From Erpobdella octoculata (taxonomy: Eukaryota > Annelida > Clitellata > Hirudinida > Erpobdellidae), in contig OZ022246.1 of NCBI GenBank assembly GCA_963978895.1, positions 12,311,320 through 12,375,319 of the forward strand: a stretch of 64,000 bases of DNA. Direction: 5' to 3'. Position 1 is the first letter of the stretch; each line of letters begins with the position of its first letter. This document shows positions 1 to 11,086 of this stretch, one piece after another. A program made the translations under genes and the position numbers. Below the pieces are notes generated by a model. It did not search any database. It had not been told where the DNA came from and worked only from the letters and a program-made list of their open reading frames with translations.

Positions 1-2
1 CT

Positions 3-1739
3 TTCTACAAATATATTCACAACAAACTCTCCTTGAATTCTAAAATTACTGGGATAGAAACAAGTGATGGCACGATTGTTACAGATCCGGCTAAAATGTC
101 AAATGTCTTCAACGACTATTTTGCAACCGTTTTTACAAAAGACGATGGAAGTAATCCACCTCTGGTGCAGAGGTCTTCCAATTTCCTGGAAGAAGTTACG
201 TTCACTCCTGATGTTGTTTTTTCAATCCTCAGAAGTCTTCGAATGACAAAATCTTGTGGCCCAGATGGTATTCCGAATATATTGCTTAAACGCTGCGCCC
301 AAAACTTGACTATTCCACTCTGTCATATTTTTGAAATGTCTCTCAAAACACGAAGATTGCCTGAAATATGGAGAACTGCATACATCACACCAATTCACAA
401 AAAAGGACCTACAAGTGTTGTCTCAAACTACAGACCAATCTCTCTCACGTGTACATGCTGCCGCGTTATGGAAAAGATTGTTAGCAAAAGCATCTTGGCC
501 CACCTCTCTACTCATGGTCTTATTTCTCCACATCAGCACGGTTTCCTGAGACAGAGATCAACTTGTACGAACCTTCTGGAGTGTGTACATGACTGGATTA
601 TGGGGTTACTGGAAGGTAGTCGAGTGGACATTGTTTATTTTGATTTTCAAAAGGCTTTCGACTCGGTCTCCCACCCAAAGTTGAAGACTAAACTCATTAG
701 CTACGGAATATCAGGTGATTTGTTGGCATGGATCTTGGATTTTTTGAGCGCTCGAAAACAGCTTGTTCGAATTGGTAAGTGCTTATCTGCTCCGAGAGAT
801 GTTACCAGTGGTGTCCCTCAAGGAAGTGTCCTGGGCCCCATACTCTTTCTAATTTTTATTAACGATATTACGGATGGTGATGCTTTTGGACCGGTCTCTG
901 TCAAGATGTTTGCAGACGACATAAAAATTTACTCAGCAACTCAGCCCTCATCTTCTTCGGCTCCAGAAATACAGAGAGCAATTGATGAACTAGTTCTCTG
1001 GAGTGAAACATGGCAACTGAATCTGGCACTATCAAAGTGTTTTGTATGTCCCATTCACAGGCGAAGAAACGACAAAGGCTTCGAAATACCTAGATATCGA
1101 ATTGGGACATACGAGCTTAAACCGACCGAGCAAGCAAGGGATCTGGGTGTACTAATTGATAAAAACCTTGATTTCAAAAAACACATTGAAAACATTATCC
1201 ACTCTGCGTCGGTGAAACTTAGATTAATAAAACTATGCCTCCTGTCTAAAGATCCGTATCTGATGAAAAAAGCATTCACTACATACGTGCGACCATTGCT
1301 CGAATACTGCTCTCCAGTTTGGAGCCCTCGGCACAAGTACCTAATCGACGGCCTGGAGAAGGTTCAGAAAAGATTCACCCGTATGGTTCCAAATATCAGC
1401 CATCTACCATACTCGACCCGTCTCAGCTTTTTGGGATTGAAAAATCTAGAAGAGCGCAGACTTATCGCAGACCTTTGTTTCTGCTACAGATCTTTAAATG
1501 GAATGGTGGATTATAGCCTGGTTGGACAATTTAAACGAGCAAATTATGAAAAAACAAGGGGCCATAGCTACAAACTGATGCCAGGTCAATATAGAACTGA
1601 CGATGCCAGGTTTTTCATAACTGGACGTGTGGTCTCAGCATGGAATTCTTTGCCTCAGGATGTTGTTGGATCATCAAACTACAGTCGGTTCAGAAGCTTG
1701 ATAAATCAGATGGATTTATCTAAGTTTTTAAGACTTTGA
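3..1739 (+). CDS. LINE reverse transcriptase, CR1/Jockey-like, 5' part outside the window
   Basis: The frame is open from the first bases of the window to a TGA at 1737-1739, so the protein is cut by the window edge and no start codon should be assigned. The product copies its own RNA by target-primed reverse transcription. Visible RT blocks are a fingers motif (SNYRPISL), motif A (FDFQKAFDSV), motif B (GVPQGSVLGPILF) and motif C (FADDIKIY). The C-terminal region ends in a NSLP...F..L..Q pattern typical of CR1/Jockey/L2-like LINEs. The upstream endonuclease and ORF1 are not in the window. The visible part has no stop or frameshift, so this copy may be young. A mutated second copy lies at 28816-29960 on the other strand. 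Confidence 0.9.
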   Translation, partial: FYKYIHNKLSLNSKITGIETSDGTIVTDPAKMSNVFNDYFATVFTKDDGSNPPLVQRSSNFLEEVTFTPDVVFSILRSLRMTKSCGPDGIPNILLKRCAQNLTIPLCHIFEMSLKTRRLPEIWRTAYITPIHKKGPTSVVSNYRPISLTCTCCRVMEKIVSKSILAHLSTHGLISPHQHGFLRQRSTCTNLLECVHDWIMGLLEGSRVDIVYFDFQKAFDSVSHPKLKTKLISYGISGDLLAWILDFLSARKQLVRIGKCLSAPRDVTSGVPQGSVLGPILFLIFINDITDGDAFGPVSVKMFADDIKIYSATQPSSSSAPEIQRAIDELVLWSETWQLNLALSKCFVCPIHRRRNDKGFEIPRYRIGTYELKPTEQARDLGVLIDKNLDFKKHIENIIHSASVKLRLIKLCLLSKDPYLMKKAFTTYVRPLLEYCSPVWSPRHKYLIDGLEKVQKRFTRMVPNISHLPYSTRLSFLGLKNLEERRLIADLCFCYRSLNGMVDYSLVGQFKRANYEKTRGHSYKLMPGQYRTDDARFFITGRVVSAWNSLPQDVVGSSNYSRFRSLINQMDLSKFLRL

Positions 1740-2131
1740 ATTTTTCATGAAGCATTAGCAGATCTGGATGTCAAATGAACAGATTTTTGGAGGTATTTAG
1801 AGGGATTTTGAAGATTGCAGTGGAAGTTTCAACTTCACGGCATTATGTATAAGCGTTAAGAACAACAATTTGTCAGGTTTAACCGTTCCATAAATGCAAA
1901 ATTTAAATATTTACAAGATTTAATATTTTATTCAATATGTTATACGCGAGCATACCTTGCTATTGTATGTTTCTAACATTTTAACAATTTACGATTTGCA
2001 ACTGAGTATGTGTACATATTTCGTTTATTGGCTTTTTCTGTTTCGTTTGTACTGTCCGAACGGTATTAGAGGCCGATAGGCCCTTCTGTTTGAGAATAAA
2101 TAAATAAAAATAAAATAAATAAATAAATAAA
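1740..2131 (+). mobile_element. 3' UTR and tail of the LINE
   Basis: This untranslated tail follows the LINE stop. It ends with a GAGGCCGATAGGCCC hairpin-like stretch, TTCTGTTTGAGAATAAA and an (AAAT)n tail that runs into the tetranucleotide array. Nearly the same tail occurs inverted at 28816-29200, which defines the family's 3' end. The tetranucleotide tail probably seeded the adjacent microsatellite. Confidence 0.85.
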
Positions 2132-2331
2132 TACATACATACATACATACATACATACATACATACATACATACATACATACATACATACATACATACAT
2201 ACATACATACATACATACATACATACATACATACATACATACATACATACATACATACATACATACATACATACATACATACATACATACATACATACAT
2301 ACATACATACATACATACATACATACATACA
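2132..2331. repeat. (CATA)n microsatellite
   Basis: About 50 uninterrupted CATA units directly follow the (AAAT)n tail of the LINE. Long open frames across it (repeats of MYVC) are artefacts of the tetramer. Confidence 0.97.
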
Positions 2332-2374
2332 ATTACATTTTAAAGAAAATCTTACATGCAACACCAATTTATTT

Positions 2375-2469
2375 GAACGGGAAAGCGAGCGGGTAAGGAA
2401 ACGGGAGCCAGAGAGAAAAACGATAAAAAACCTTTAAATTCCTCGGGCAACGCCGGGTAACCCAGCTAG
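2375..2469 (+). mobile_element. Helitron 3'-end fragment
   Basis: A short piece of the GGGAAAGCGAGCGGG-type array is followed by GGGCAACGCCGGGTAACCC and CTAG, then T. A GC-rich hairpin ending in CTAG before a T is the 3' hallmark of Helitrons, which insert between A and T. The family recurs at 6.9, 21.5, 30.2, 31.2, 44.5, 45.9 and 52.6 kb. Confidence 0.75.
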
Positions 2470-2581
2470 TACACAAATAAATCAGAAGCTTATTAAATGG
2501 AAATTTAATTAAAATTAATTCAATATCTTTTATTTACATGAAAGATAAATGCAGTTAATCATTGTAAAGCTTTCTGATAAG

Positions 2582-3336
2582 CTATGTTTGTTTCGCGGTG
2601 CATAAATGTACAACGATGATGGTTTTCCGACTTGCAACATATAATAGTCCATGCGCGAAATATGGAAACTCCAAGTTAATTCCGCAAACTTCGAAAGACT
2701 GGCCTTGTGATTTATTTATGGTCATCGCAAATGACAGATGCACAGGAAATTGTAGCCTTTTAAAATTGAAGGTCAAAACAGTTGGAGTCATCGGCATACG
2801 TGGGATCAAAACATCCTCTCCTTTGTATTTATTATCATTGCCTCAATCACATTATTCATTAGCTTTTCTACAGGCAGTCTCGTTCTATTGCACAGTCGAG
2901 GTTGATTATTGTTATGCAACATTATGATAACTGAACCCATTTTTAATAGCAAATTGTGATGTGGTAGTCCAGGCAATTCTAGCGAATTGAAAAATTCTGT
3001 AAGATAGTTGACTACGTCATCGTTATTGATAGCTGTGTCAATTGATTTGATGGAAACACTGTCCCGGAATAAAATTTTGAATGATCGCATTGACATCATC
3101 GACATCTTTGTTTTTTGCTGCCAGTATTGTTCATGTGTTGAGCCAATAATGGTTTATGTCCTACGTCCTGAAAAACACTGAATAAACTCCTCTTTCCAGT
3201 CCGCTACGTTATATAAATTGGTGGGTAATGCAATTAATCCAGTCGAGGTGTCAACTTCGACTTTCCCATTACCAATATCTAACAATTGCTCCGAAAACAT
3301 ATCTGAACTTTGATGATGTTGCAAAAACACTCGCAT
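2582..3336 (-). pseudogene. Helitron PIF1-like helicase C-terminal relic
   Basis: Three minus-strand blocks in order match the helicase half of Helitron Rep/Hel proteins: LLDIGNGKV at about 3270, then PGLPHHNLLLKMGSVIIML at about 2950 and LQFPVHLSFAMTINKSQGQ at about 2730, followed by FAHGLLYVASR. These are the late helicase motifs of PIF1-family enzymes. It is broken: around 2806-2820 the frame must shift to join the block ending IINTK to the one reading KGEDVLIPRMP, and the 3336 and 3105 blocks are also not continuous. No Rep nickase domain is seen. The Helitron 3' end at 2469 has the opposite orientation, so it is probably not the end of this element. Confidence 0.75.
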
Positions 3337-3659
3337 GTCTTAACATGCCACCATAAATTTGATGACTTTAAACACGTGTTTATTTCTTACCTTGAAAGTG
3401 GGCATGACATTTTCATCATATGGAAACAATTGTTGTATGTTTGTATGTTGGCCAAGAAATGTGTAGAATCACTTCCAGCACCCATAACTTATGAGCGCAA
3501 TGGATCTATTGGTGGGACCAATTGTTACAATTTTACTTTTTCAGCAGCACAACAAAATCCAGTCGATTTACCACTGTATTTCAACCCTATTCTTTTCTCG
3601 TCCATTTTCATTCACGCTCGAACTGTTAACATTTTCTGTCGCTCGCTGGTTATCCGTGC

Positions 3660-3985
3660 AGTTGGTATAGGGCATAGCAGGTCGCTGCTATTGCCCCGAC
3701 GGTTTACCGTGGAAATAATCGGTAAAATTGCTACTGAGCCGGCGGCATTACCGCCGGTGAAATAATTGGTAAAATTGCAACTGAGCCGGCAGTCTCGCCG
3801 GTGAAATAATCGGTAAAATTGCTACTGAGCCGGCAGTACCGCCGGTGAAATAATCGGTAAAATTGCGAATGTGCCGGCAGTACCGCCGTTGCAATATCGG
3901 TAAAATTGCTACTGTGCCGGCAGTACCGCGTGCCGCCGTGGCAATAATCGGTAAAATTGCTACTGTGCCGGCATCGATGAAATGT
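3660..3985. repeat. GC-rich imperfect minisatellite
   Basis: About seven imperfect units of roughly 42 bp share GAAATAATCGGTAAAATTGC and TACTGAGCCGGCAGTACCG. Each unit contains a GCCGGC...CCGGC self-complementary core that could form a hairpin. A diverged partner cluster with the same words lies at 7710-7800, so it belongs to a dispersed repeat. It contains no convincing gene. Confidence 0.8.
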
Positions 3986-4121
3986 ATGTTGGCGGTCATT
4001 TTTGTAATAATTTTTTTCTGATTATTTTGCAGGACCACGGCGGTTTTTTTTATAATTATTTTCTAATGAATATTTTTCAGGACAACCAAAATCAGCGACT
4101 AGGACAAGAATAACTTATGAG

Positions 4122-5066
4122 CAGTGTTGTTCGGTAACGAAGTAAAAGTAACGCGTTACTTTACTTAAGTACATCAGACGTACTTTTTGCCTGTAACGGA
4201 GTACAGATTATTTTCAGTACTTTTTACTTGTAACGAAGTAATATTTTCGGACTTACTTTTACTTCGTTACTTTTCCAGGACAATCCGTTACAAAGTACCT
4301 ACTGTAAAAAATTAATAAAACGACATAAAGTCTAAATCGATGTTGTATTAATTATCTATGATTATTAACGGATGCATTTTCGAACCCCATTTTACTTTTA
4401 TGTTAGTAGTTAGTGGAGCTAAGATTTTCGCGGTCATACTTGTTTTGGTGTACAATAGATTGTTCGAGATTACCTACTATGGAATCTTCCAAAGGAGCGA
4501 ACGTGAGCAGTGGTGGCGATGATAGGCGCGTAACAACAATGAACTTAATAAAGAACACCCATGGCCATATTTAGTTAAAATGTTCAGATTTCAATCGATG
4601 GAAGCTAAAACGTTCAGATTCACATGCTTGCTGGGCAAACCTAAAGTAAAGTAAATATGTGTTTAGCATTCCACAATTCTCCGTCAAACTTGAAAAAACA
4701 CGTGATACGCGTGCATCCAGCGCATGTATCGAAATTCGAAAAATTGACAAAAAGGCACGTAAAAATAGCATTTTTTCATTAGTTTGCGTGTTACCAATTA
4801 GTTTATCAGTTTTATCAACGCAGTAGCGTTTGAAAGACGATTGAATTATGATAAAATAGAGTTAGATGATTGACGAATGACAATTACAAAAAGCGGCTTC
4901 AGTACTTTTACTTTTTACTTTAAAAGTAACTTTAAAGTGCTGTTACTTTTTACTTTTACTTAAGTACATTTTTCAGCAAATACTTTTACTTTTACTTAAG
5001 TAACTTTTTGAGGCGTTACTTGTACTTTTACTTAAGTACTGAAACACAGTACTTTTTCCAACACTG
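4122..5066. mobile_element. hAT-like DNA transposon relic with BED zinc-finger remnant
   Basis: The ends are inverted: CAGTGTTG at the left and CAACACTG at the right, inside AGTAAAAGTA-rich subterminal repeats. The flanks are CTTATGAG (4114-4121) and TTTATGAG (5067-5074), an 8-bp target duplication with one mismatch, as hAT elements make. Inside, on the plus strand at about 4675-4765, a frame reads SPSNLKKHVIRVHPAHVSKF, which fits the C-terminal half of a BED zinc finger from a hAT transposase. Stops interrupt the first half (FTCLL). No transposase catalytic region remains, so this is a non-autonomous derivative. Confidence 0.8.
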
Positions 5067-5885
5067 TTTATGAGAACAGGCTTCTCAAATAGAGAAGAAA
5101 TGGAAAGATGTTAAGAAGTTAGAGATAGTGTGGTAAGCAAAAAATAAAGGTGAACCAACTACGCCACTTGCTAGGAAAACAGAAGCTTTAGTGAGCTTGC
5201 GTCGACGCTTCTAGAATGGTATAAGTTTTTTTGCGTCATTAACTAGCGCCTGCAAATATCTGTTTTCCCGTTACGCTTTCGGGCTTGAAAAAACGGCTTT
5301 GGTGATTTCGTCGCTGTCATCGTGACGTAACTGTACATCGACCAGTCATTATGGTCTGCTCGTGCTAGAGGTTTAGACAAATTTTTTTCATTATAGTGTA
5401 AATAAATTTAACTTAATTAATTTAACAAGAATAAAAAAACCACAACTAATTGCATGAGTACACTTTTTATTACTAGTCTGGCACAAAACCAGTTGATATG
5501 AAACAAGTAAAGGAAAAAAACGAGTTTTCCGAAAGAAACTTTTATTTCAAGTAAACCTGATTTGCAAATCCAAAAGACAAACAGAAAAGTTTGTAACAAC
5601 AATAATAATAATAATAATAAAATAATAATAAAAACATTTTGTATCTGCCACGACAGTGGGTGCAAAAAAAGCCCGGCTAGTTGGTTTTATTTATTTTCTG
5701 GCAAAAAAATGCACCCACTGCAGGCAGCAGTCACACATAATCGTGTCCCCTATGTTTGCATCTCTTCGACACGTTCTTCTACAGGTGTTGTTTGGATGCT
5801 CATTTTTATTGTAAAAATTGAATACATTAACAATTAGTTTTCTGTTGTTTACTTGTAACACAATTTCAAAGTTATTTTAACTTAC
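5067..5885. other. No gene recognised
   Basis: This AT-rich interval holds a short (AAT)n tract at about 5598-5630. A minus-strand stretch at about 5690-5760 reads like a PHD fragment (IMCDCCLQWVHFF), but it is closed by a stop and does not match the phase of the exon at 5886. Confidence 0.5.
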
Positions 5886-6331
5886 TCAATTCTAAAACTG
5901 TAGTCCACGCATCCATAGCAAACAGGCCTTTGAACAATGGAAGATGTTCAGACACTTCCGGCTCTGTTATGGCTGTGGAGACATCTATAAACGGACTCAC
6001 TCTTTCAACGAGGCATCCTTCTTTCACCACCCTTCCTGCCTCCTCTTCACCGTGAATCCACGAAAGAAACACTAATTAAGAAAAAAAAGTTAAAAACCAA
6101 AAATTATTTTTTTACTCAAATTTTGAAACTTACATTTTTTTTCTTTTTCCAGCATAGCTGAAAATTTTCGTGGCAGCTTCTTATAATGGTCCAAGCGGCG
6201 GGTTTTTCTGGGCCTTCCGGGACCATGAGCAACTTTTGGAAGCTCGAGTCCTGACAATTCTATCGATGGCTGGTTCGGTTGCACAGTGTCAGCTTTATCT
6301 AACCGCCGCCGCTTGTTCACCGGCTGATCCA
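5886..6331 (-). CDS. Two exons of an unrecognised AT-hook-containing gene
   Basis: Exon 6331-6134 is preceded by TTTTTGAGCAG and followed by GTAAGT. Exon 6071-5886 is preceded by TTAATTAG and followed by GTAAGTT. The 62-bp gap has the GT...AG ends of a short intron, and both exons are phase 1 to phase 1, so joining keeps the frame. The product contains a basic NKRRRLDK patch (possible nuclear signal), GPGRPRKTRRL (AT-hook core GRP, a minor-groove DNA-binding motif), then an acidic hydrophobic part with WIHGEEEAGRVVKEG and LPLFKGLFAMDAWTTVLEL. I do not recognise the family. Neighbouring exons were not found, so start and stop are unknown. It could be a host nuclear protein or a domesticated transposon protein. 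Confidence 0.55.
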
Positions 6332-6424
6332 CTGCTCAAAAAGCAAAATTATTTTAATAGCTTATAACAAAAAGTTACCTTATAACATGTAATATTTACC
6401 TAGGTTGACTTGAACACCATTACT

Positions 6425-6940
6425 TGAGGCCAAATTTGCAGGCGGGAACGCGACCGGGAGCGAGAGAGCAAGCAGGCGACCGGAAGTGGGAAAGCGACCG
6501 GAAGCGGGAAAGCGACCGGGAACGGTAGAGCAAGCAGGAAAGAGAAAGCGACCGGAAGCGGGAAATTTACCGGACACGTGAGAGCAATCAGGAACGAGAA
6601 AGCAACCGGAAGTGGGAAATCAATTTTTAAGGGGCGCCAAAAAATTAAGCAGGCATTTTAAAAATTTGCAAGCAGGAACGAGAAAGCAACAGGAAGCGGG
6701 AAATCGACCAGGAAAGCAGGGGTGGACATGTGTCCCCGGGCGCTTTTTTAATGGGCGCCAAAAAATTAAGGAGGCATTTTAAAAATTTGCAATCGGAAAG
6801 TGACCGGGAAAGGGAGAGCAAGCAGGAACGAGAAAGCAACCGGAAGCGGGAAAGCGACCGGGGGCGGGAGAGCAAGCGAGGTAGGAAACGGGAGCGAGAA
6901 AAACGATAGGAAACCTTTAAAACACCGGGTACCCCGCTAG
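6425..6940 (+). mobile_element. Helitron 3' half with GGGAACGAGAAAGCGACC-type array
   Basis: A degenerate array of GCGGGAAAGCGACCGG-like units ends in ACCGGGTACCCCGCTAG followed by T at 6941, the 3' signature of the main Helitron family here. The hairpin is damaged because the left arm CCCGGGCAACG is missing. An internal block of roughly 120 bp starting GGGCGCCAAAAAATTAAG is duplicated (about 6635 and 6755). No 5' TC end was found, so the copy is 5'-truncated. Confidence 0.7.
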
Positions 6941-6941
6941 T

Positions 6942-8588
6942 ATAAAACTTAACTTAACTACACTTTCTTCAGCTGCAATACACAACAGACAATCAAAATT
7001 TATCACAAATGTTGAACACGCCTGGCGCTGAATGCAAGAAAGGAGTGTAATTTCTGCCAATTAGGAACCGATAGCAGATCATTAACAATATGCACTGATG
7101 TTGATCTTGGACCTATTCTTACAGCCTTACACTGCACGCGACTTACAGTTTATATAAACAATTTTAATTTGCGTAATATGAATAATGAATACTATTCTAC
7201 TGCTAGAAAATATTTTAAATCCACAAATGCAATTGCAATTTAAAATTAATCGTAACAACGGCGGGAAATTATCGATTACTATATTATTATCTATGCTAGA
7301 AAATATTTTAATTACTTATTTATTTAAAATTAGAAATAGAAAATGTAAAAAAAAACAGATTTTGATACAATTATTGATAAGTTCGCGGCGGGAAATCAAG
7401 TGAGGAAGGAAACGGGAGCGAGAGAAATAAAGAAAAACCACGGTAGTAATAGAAAATAATTTAATTTTAATAAATCAATTTACCTTGTTTTCTTGCATGA
7501 AAGAAATCACTGATTACAGAACGCGAGAACGAAACGCACAGAAAGAGACGAGAGAGTTATGGCGGATTTTCTCAGCTCGCTGATTTTATATACTGTGCGT
7601 CACATAGGCTGCAATCTTCCCGCCATTCTCCGGAGGCCTAAGCCCCCGAAATTTTGTTAATTATATATATTTGATTAAAAATAGATTATTTTATTAATTA
7701 TTTAATAATTTATTTGCTGCTATTGCACCGGCGGTGACCGATTATTTCCCCGGTGAAATAATCGGTAAAATTGCTACTGCGCCGGCATTGCCGTGGTAAT
7801 AGTTATAACGTATTTTCATGCCTATTAGTTCAATATTTGGCCAGCTAAAACTAGAAGGTGTGGCCACGCGTACTGTCCTACGTTAGCTAACGATCGTACA
7901 CAAAAACTTTTTAAGTTTACGTCTACCATATTTTATTGTTACACTACAACATTGTTATTGGGTCACTTTCTTGTCTGTTTGTTTGTTTATTTGTTTGTCT
8001 GTCCGCGAATATAGAATTAAAATATTGCCTAGATCGTTTCCATAGATGTCTATTTCTTACCAGCTTATATATGTCACTAGGTGTCGAATCCAATATGATG
8101 TTTTTTTAAACATTTTCTTCCCCGATAGATCATTAATTTCACTAGCTGAAGGGGAGATGTTATTCGTGATAAGTAAAATGGAAAAATGAGTGTATCGACA
8201 ACTCTGATTCGAGCTTTATCTCAGATGCTTCACTATTGAAGTCTAAGTGATTTTTCACGAATTTAACTAAAATAATAAATTTTAGTTCGAATTATTTATA
8301 TAATAAATAATAAGTTTTTTCAGCTTTTTCACGCTTTTAAATCGACTTATTATTTGAAATATGTGAAATCATGCCAAAATTTTGTAAAGCTGAAACATCA
8401 GAATTTTGGTTTTCAAACAATTTTTCAATCAATTCTTTTAAGTTGGCGTATCTGAAGAAATAAATGTAAAAACTGCATTTTAATTGAAGTTTCGGACTCA
8501 GAACTACATAACTCGTCATAAGACAATGTCGATATGTAACCTCACAGTGATTGCAATAAAAAATTAATAAACATAACAATATTGAATC
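6942..8588. other. Non-coding interval with small repeat fragments
   Basis: No gene is supported. It holds a 60-bp Helitron-like fragment at about 7385-7430 (GGAAGGAAACGGGAGCGAGAG) and a relative of the 3.7-kb minisatellite at about 7710-7800 (GGTGAAATAATCGGTAAAAT). The rest is AT-rich unique-looking DNA. Confidence 0.5.
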
Positions 8589-9558
8589 GTCTATACCAGG
8601 GGTTCCCATCCAGGGGGTGCGGAACTTAACCAGCAGGGAAAAAAGAAAGTGTGACTTTCATAAGTTACCCAACGTAACAATACTGAAATACGGAAAACGG
8701 GGTGGGAGTAAAATGTTACAAACAATTATCAATTTAATAAAACTATACATTTAAACGTATTAAGCTTAATATATACCATATTAATTCAATTTGCTACAAA
8801 TTATTGATAAAATAGAATCGGATTCCTTTTCAATAAATTTAAGATCGTGGAATATGGGCTTTTCATAATGGGTTGAAAAAACTCAAAATGTTCAATTTTT
8901 CCAGCAATTAGGGTTGAAAAAAATTGCGATTTTCAAAAATTGATTTGTTGGAGTTAATAATCAATTTAAGTCGACTAATTGACAATATATTTACCTTATT
9001 AAGTATTTATAAACTTAAGTACAAGTTATTTGCATGGGTTATTTTTTATCAAAATAAAAAGATTTTAGTGTGTTTTACCAATTAAAATTTTACGAACCCA
9101 TGATTTAAACTGGTGTTTCAAGATAGAAATATTTAAATATTAATTAAGTAGAAAAATTCACCAAACTAATAATTAAGCATTGGTGTGCATAATTTTACAT
9201 TTTACATCCAATTTTGAATTTATGATTTATGACAGTTTTTCACTGATATAAACATATTTTCGGCTGCTTCCAGTTGTTTCGCAAATTTAATAAATTTTAA
9301 AAATGGCATTGAAAAAGCATTGCCGAAATTTACAGTAGGTACAACTTTATAATACAACTTTTTAATTATGATTCCTGGCAAGCAGAAATATAAAATTTGC
9401 ACCAAAGAATCAATTTTTTCTAAATTTAGATTGAATAAATATTTTGCTCAAATCTAGTATAAATTGTTTTTTTCTTCTTATGAGATATTACTTTTGTAGG
9501 GGGTGCGAGAACATACTAAAAGTTTTCTAGGGGTGCGGGACACAGAAAAGGTTGGGAA

Positions 9559-10111
9559 CATATATATAGAATAAATATATCGGAGATGAGCAGGTTTTGA
9601 GTGAGATGCCAAGATGGCCTCCGAAAAAACAATTTAGAGTTTTTTGGTCATGAATATTCATTATCTGTATTAATCTATTTTTGGTACGACAGCGGAGACT
9701 AAACTCCGGTTTGTAAGAAACAGAAACGTCGATTTCTTATAGCTAAAAGTAGTTGATAAGAGCTTTATTTTAATTTAACGCGATATCCGACATGAAAAAT
9801 ATAAAATTCTAATTTACCGATAACATAGGCGACGTTAAATCGACATAAATAGACCATCGAACTAGAGACTACGCAAATAAAATTCAATGTCAACTGAAAT
9901 TTTTATAAAAAAATTTTTTTTAATTTTTATAAAGTTAAAAATTTATTTTGTACTTAAAAAATTCTTTTTTTTTCTATTAAAAAATATTTGATTAAGTTAC
10001 TATACGGTTGTAACTCTCAGTTCTTCGTTTCGCATCTCCGGTCTACTAGGCTGCCTTGCTAAAAGCCTTCCTAAACAACAGGCGGGCCGATATATTTATT
10101 CTATATATATG
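9559..10111. mobile_element. MITE with 25-bp perfect terminal inverted repeats
   Basis: The sequence at 9559-9583 (CATATATATAGAATAAATAT...) is an exact reverse complement of 10087-10111, including the inner ATATCGG. The element is about 550 bp with no coding frame. TA-rich ends would suit a Tc1/mariner-like TA duplication, but the TA-rich context hides the exact duplication. Confidence 0.75.
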
Positions 10112-10137
10112 GTCACACTCATATATATAGAATATTC

Positions 10138-11086
10138 TATAGGGGAAAGTGGGGCAATATGGGGCCTCGGGTAATATGGGGTACCCACCTTTTTATTATA
10201 AGAACAGCGTTATAAGAATATTTAATTAGCGATCTATGGTCGTATTGGTTATGTAACTCTGCCGCATAGCCGATTAAGCAAATTTGTTTACGAGTTTACG
10301 TAATAGATTAGAAATCATTTTTTAACGTTTTCTGTTAAGTTCCATCAACTGTGTTTCTCTACGCATAAAAGAGAGAAAAAGTAAGATATTTTCTAACAAT
10401 TGTGAATTTCTATTTTTTTGGGATATACTTTAACAGTGTTTTTAATTATCAGCCGCTACAATGTTGATTTGCCAAAATTTTACAAATTTTATTCGTGGTA
10501 TGCTGTTGGGTAATATGGGGTATCTGGGCTGGGGTAATATGGGATACACCCCACATTACCATATTCATGATTTCTTCACTTTTTACACGCATTTCATCAT
10601 TGATCTGTTACCTTTATTTTATTATGTCATTACTTTATAATAATAGATAATAATCTTTTCCGATGCCACGTAATTATGCAAAACTTACAATACGGAGCCC
10701 AGAGTCAACATCTGCAGTGACCCTCATTTAATATTTTGAAAATGTTTTTGTTACTTATGTTATTGTTTTGTTAATACAATATTGTTTTATAACAATTACT
10801 TTTGTTGTCCTTGTTATATTTAGGTTTAATGAAAGCTGGAACATACCTAACATTCAAGTACCCCATATTACCCCACCTCTAGTGGGTAATATGGGGTACT
10901 TGAATGCTACACTTTATTCAATTATTTTCTAAAAAATGAAATCATATTTGCTTAAATGTTTCATTAACTCATAGTAATATGTCTGCTTGGTATACAGAGA
11001 AAAAAAAATTAAAATTCTGCCACTATAATATGGTTTAAATTATATTTTTTTGTTAAGTACCCCATAATACCCCACTTTCCCCTATA
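10138..11086. mobile_element. MITE-like element with GGGGTAATATGGGG ends and internal copies
   Basis: The left end reads TATAGGGGAAAGTGGGGCA and the right end, on the other strand, TATAGGGGAAAGTGGGGTA. The word GGTAATATGGGGTA recurs inside at about 10170, 10508, 10535, 10862 (inverted) and 10890. The pair at about 10858-10903 is a near-perfect palindrome. Repeated subterminal and internal words look like transposase-binding sites. There is no ORF. The superfamily is not assigned. Confidence 0.7.

Noticed and set aside
2581..2927. Plus-strand frame of 109 codons
   Set aside because: Antisense shadow of the Helitron helicase relic, whose minus-strand translation matches known motifs.
5690..5765. 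PHD-finger-like exon (IMCDCCLQWVHFF) downstream of the AT-hook exons
   Set aside because: The frame closes at a stop soon after, later cysteines are missing, and the acceptor phase does not fit the phase-1 donor at 5886.
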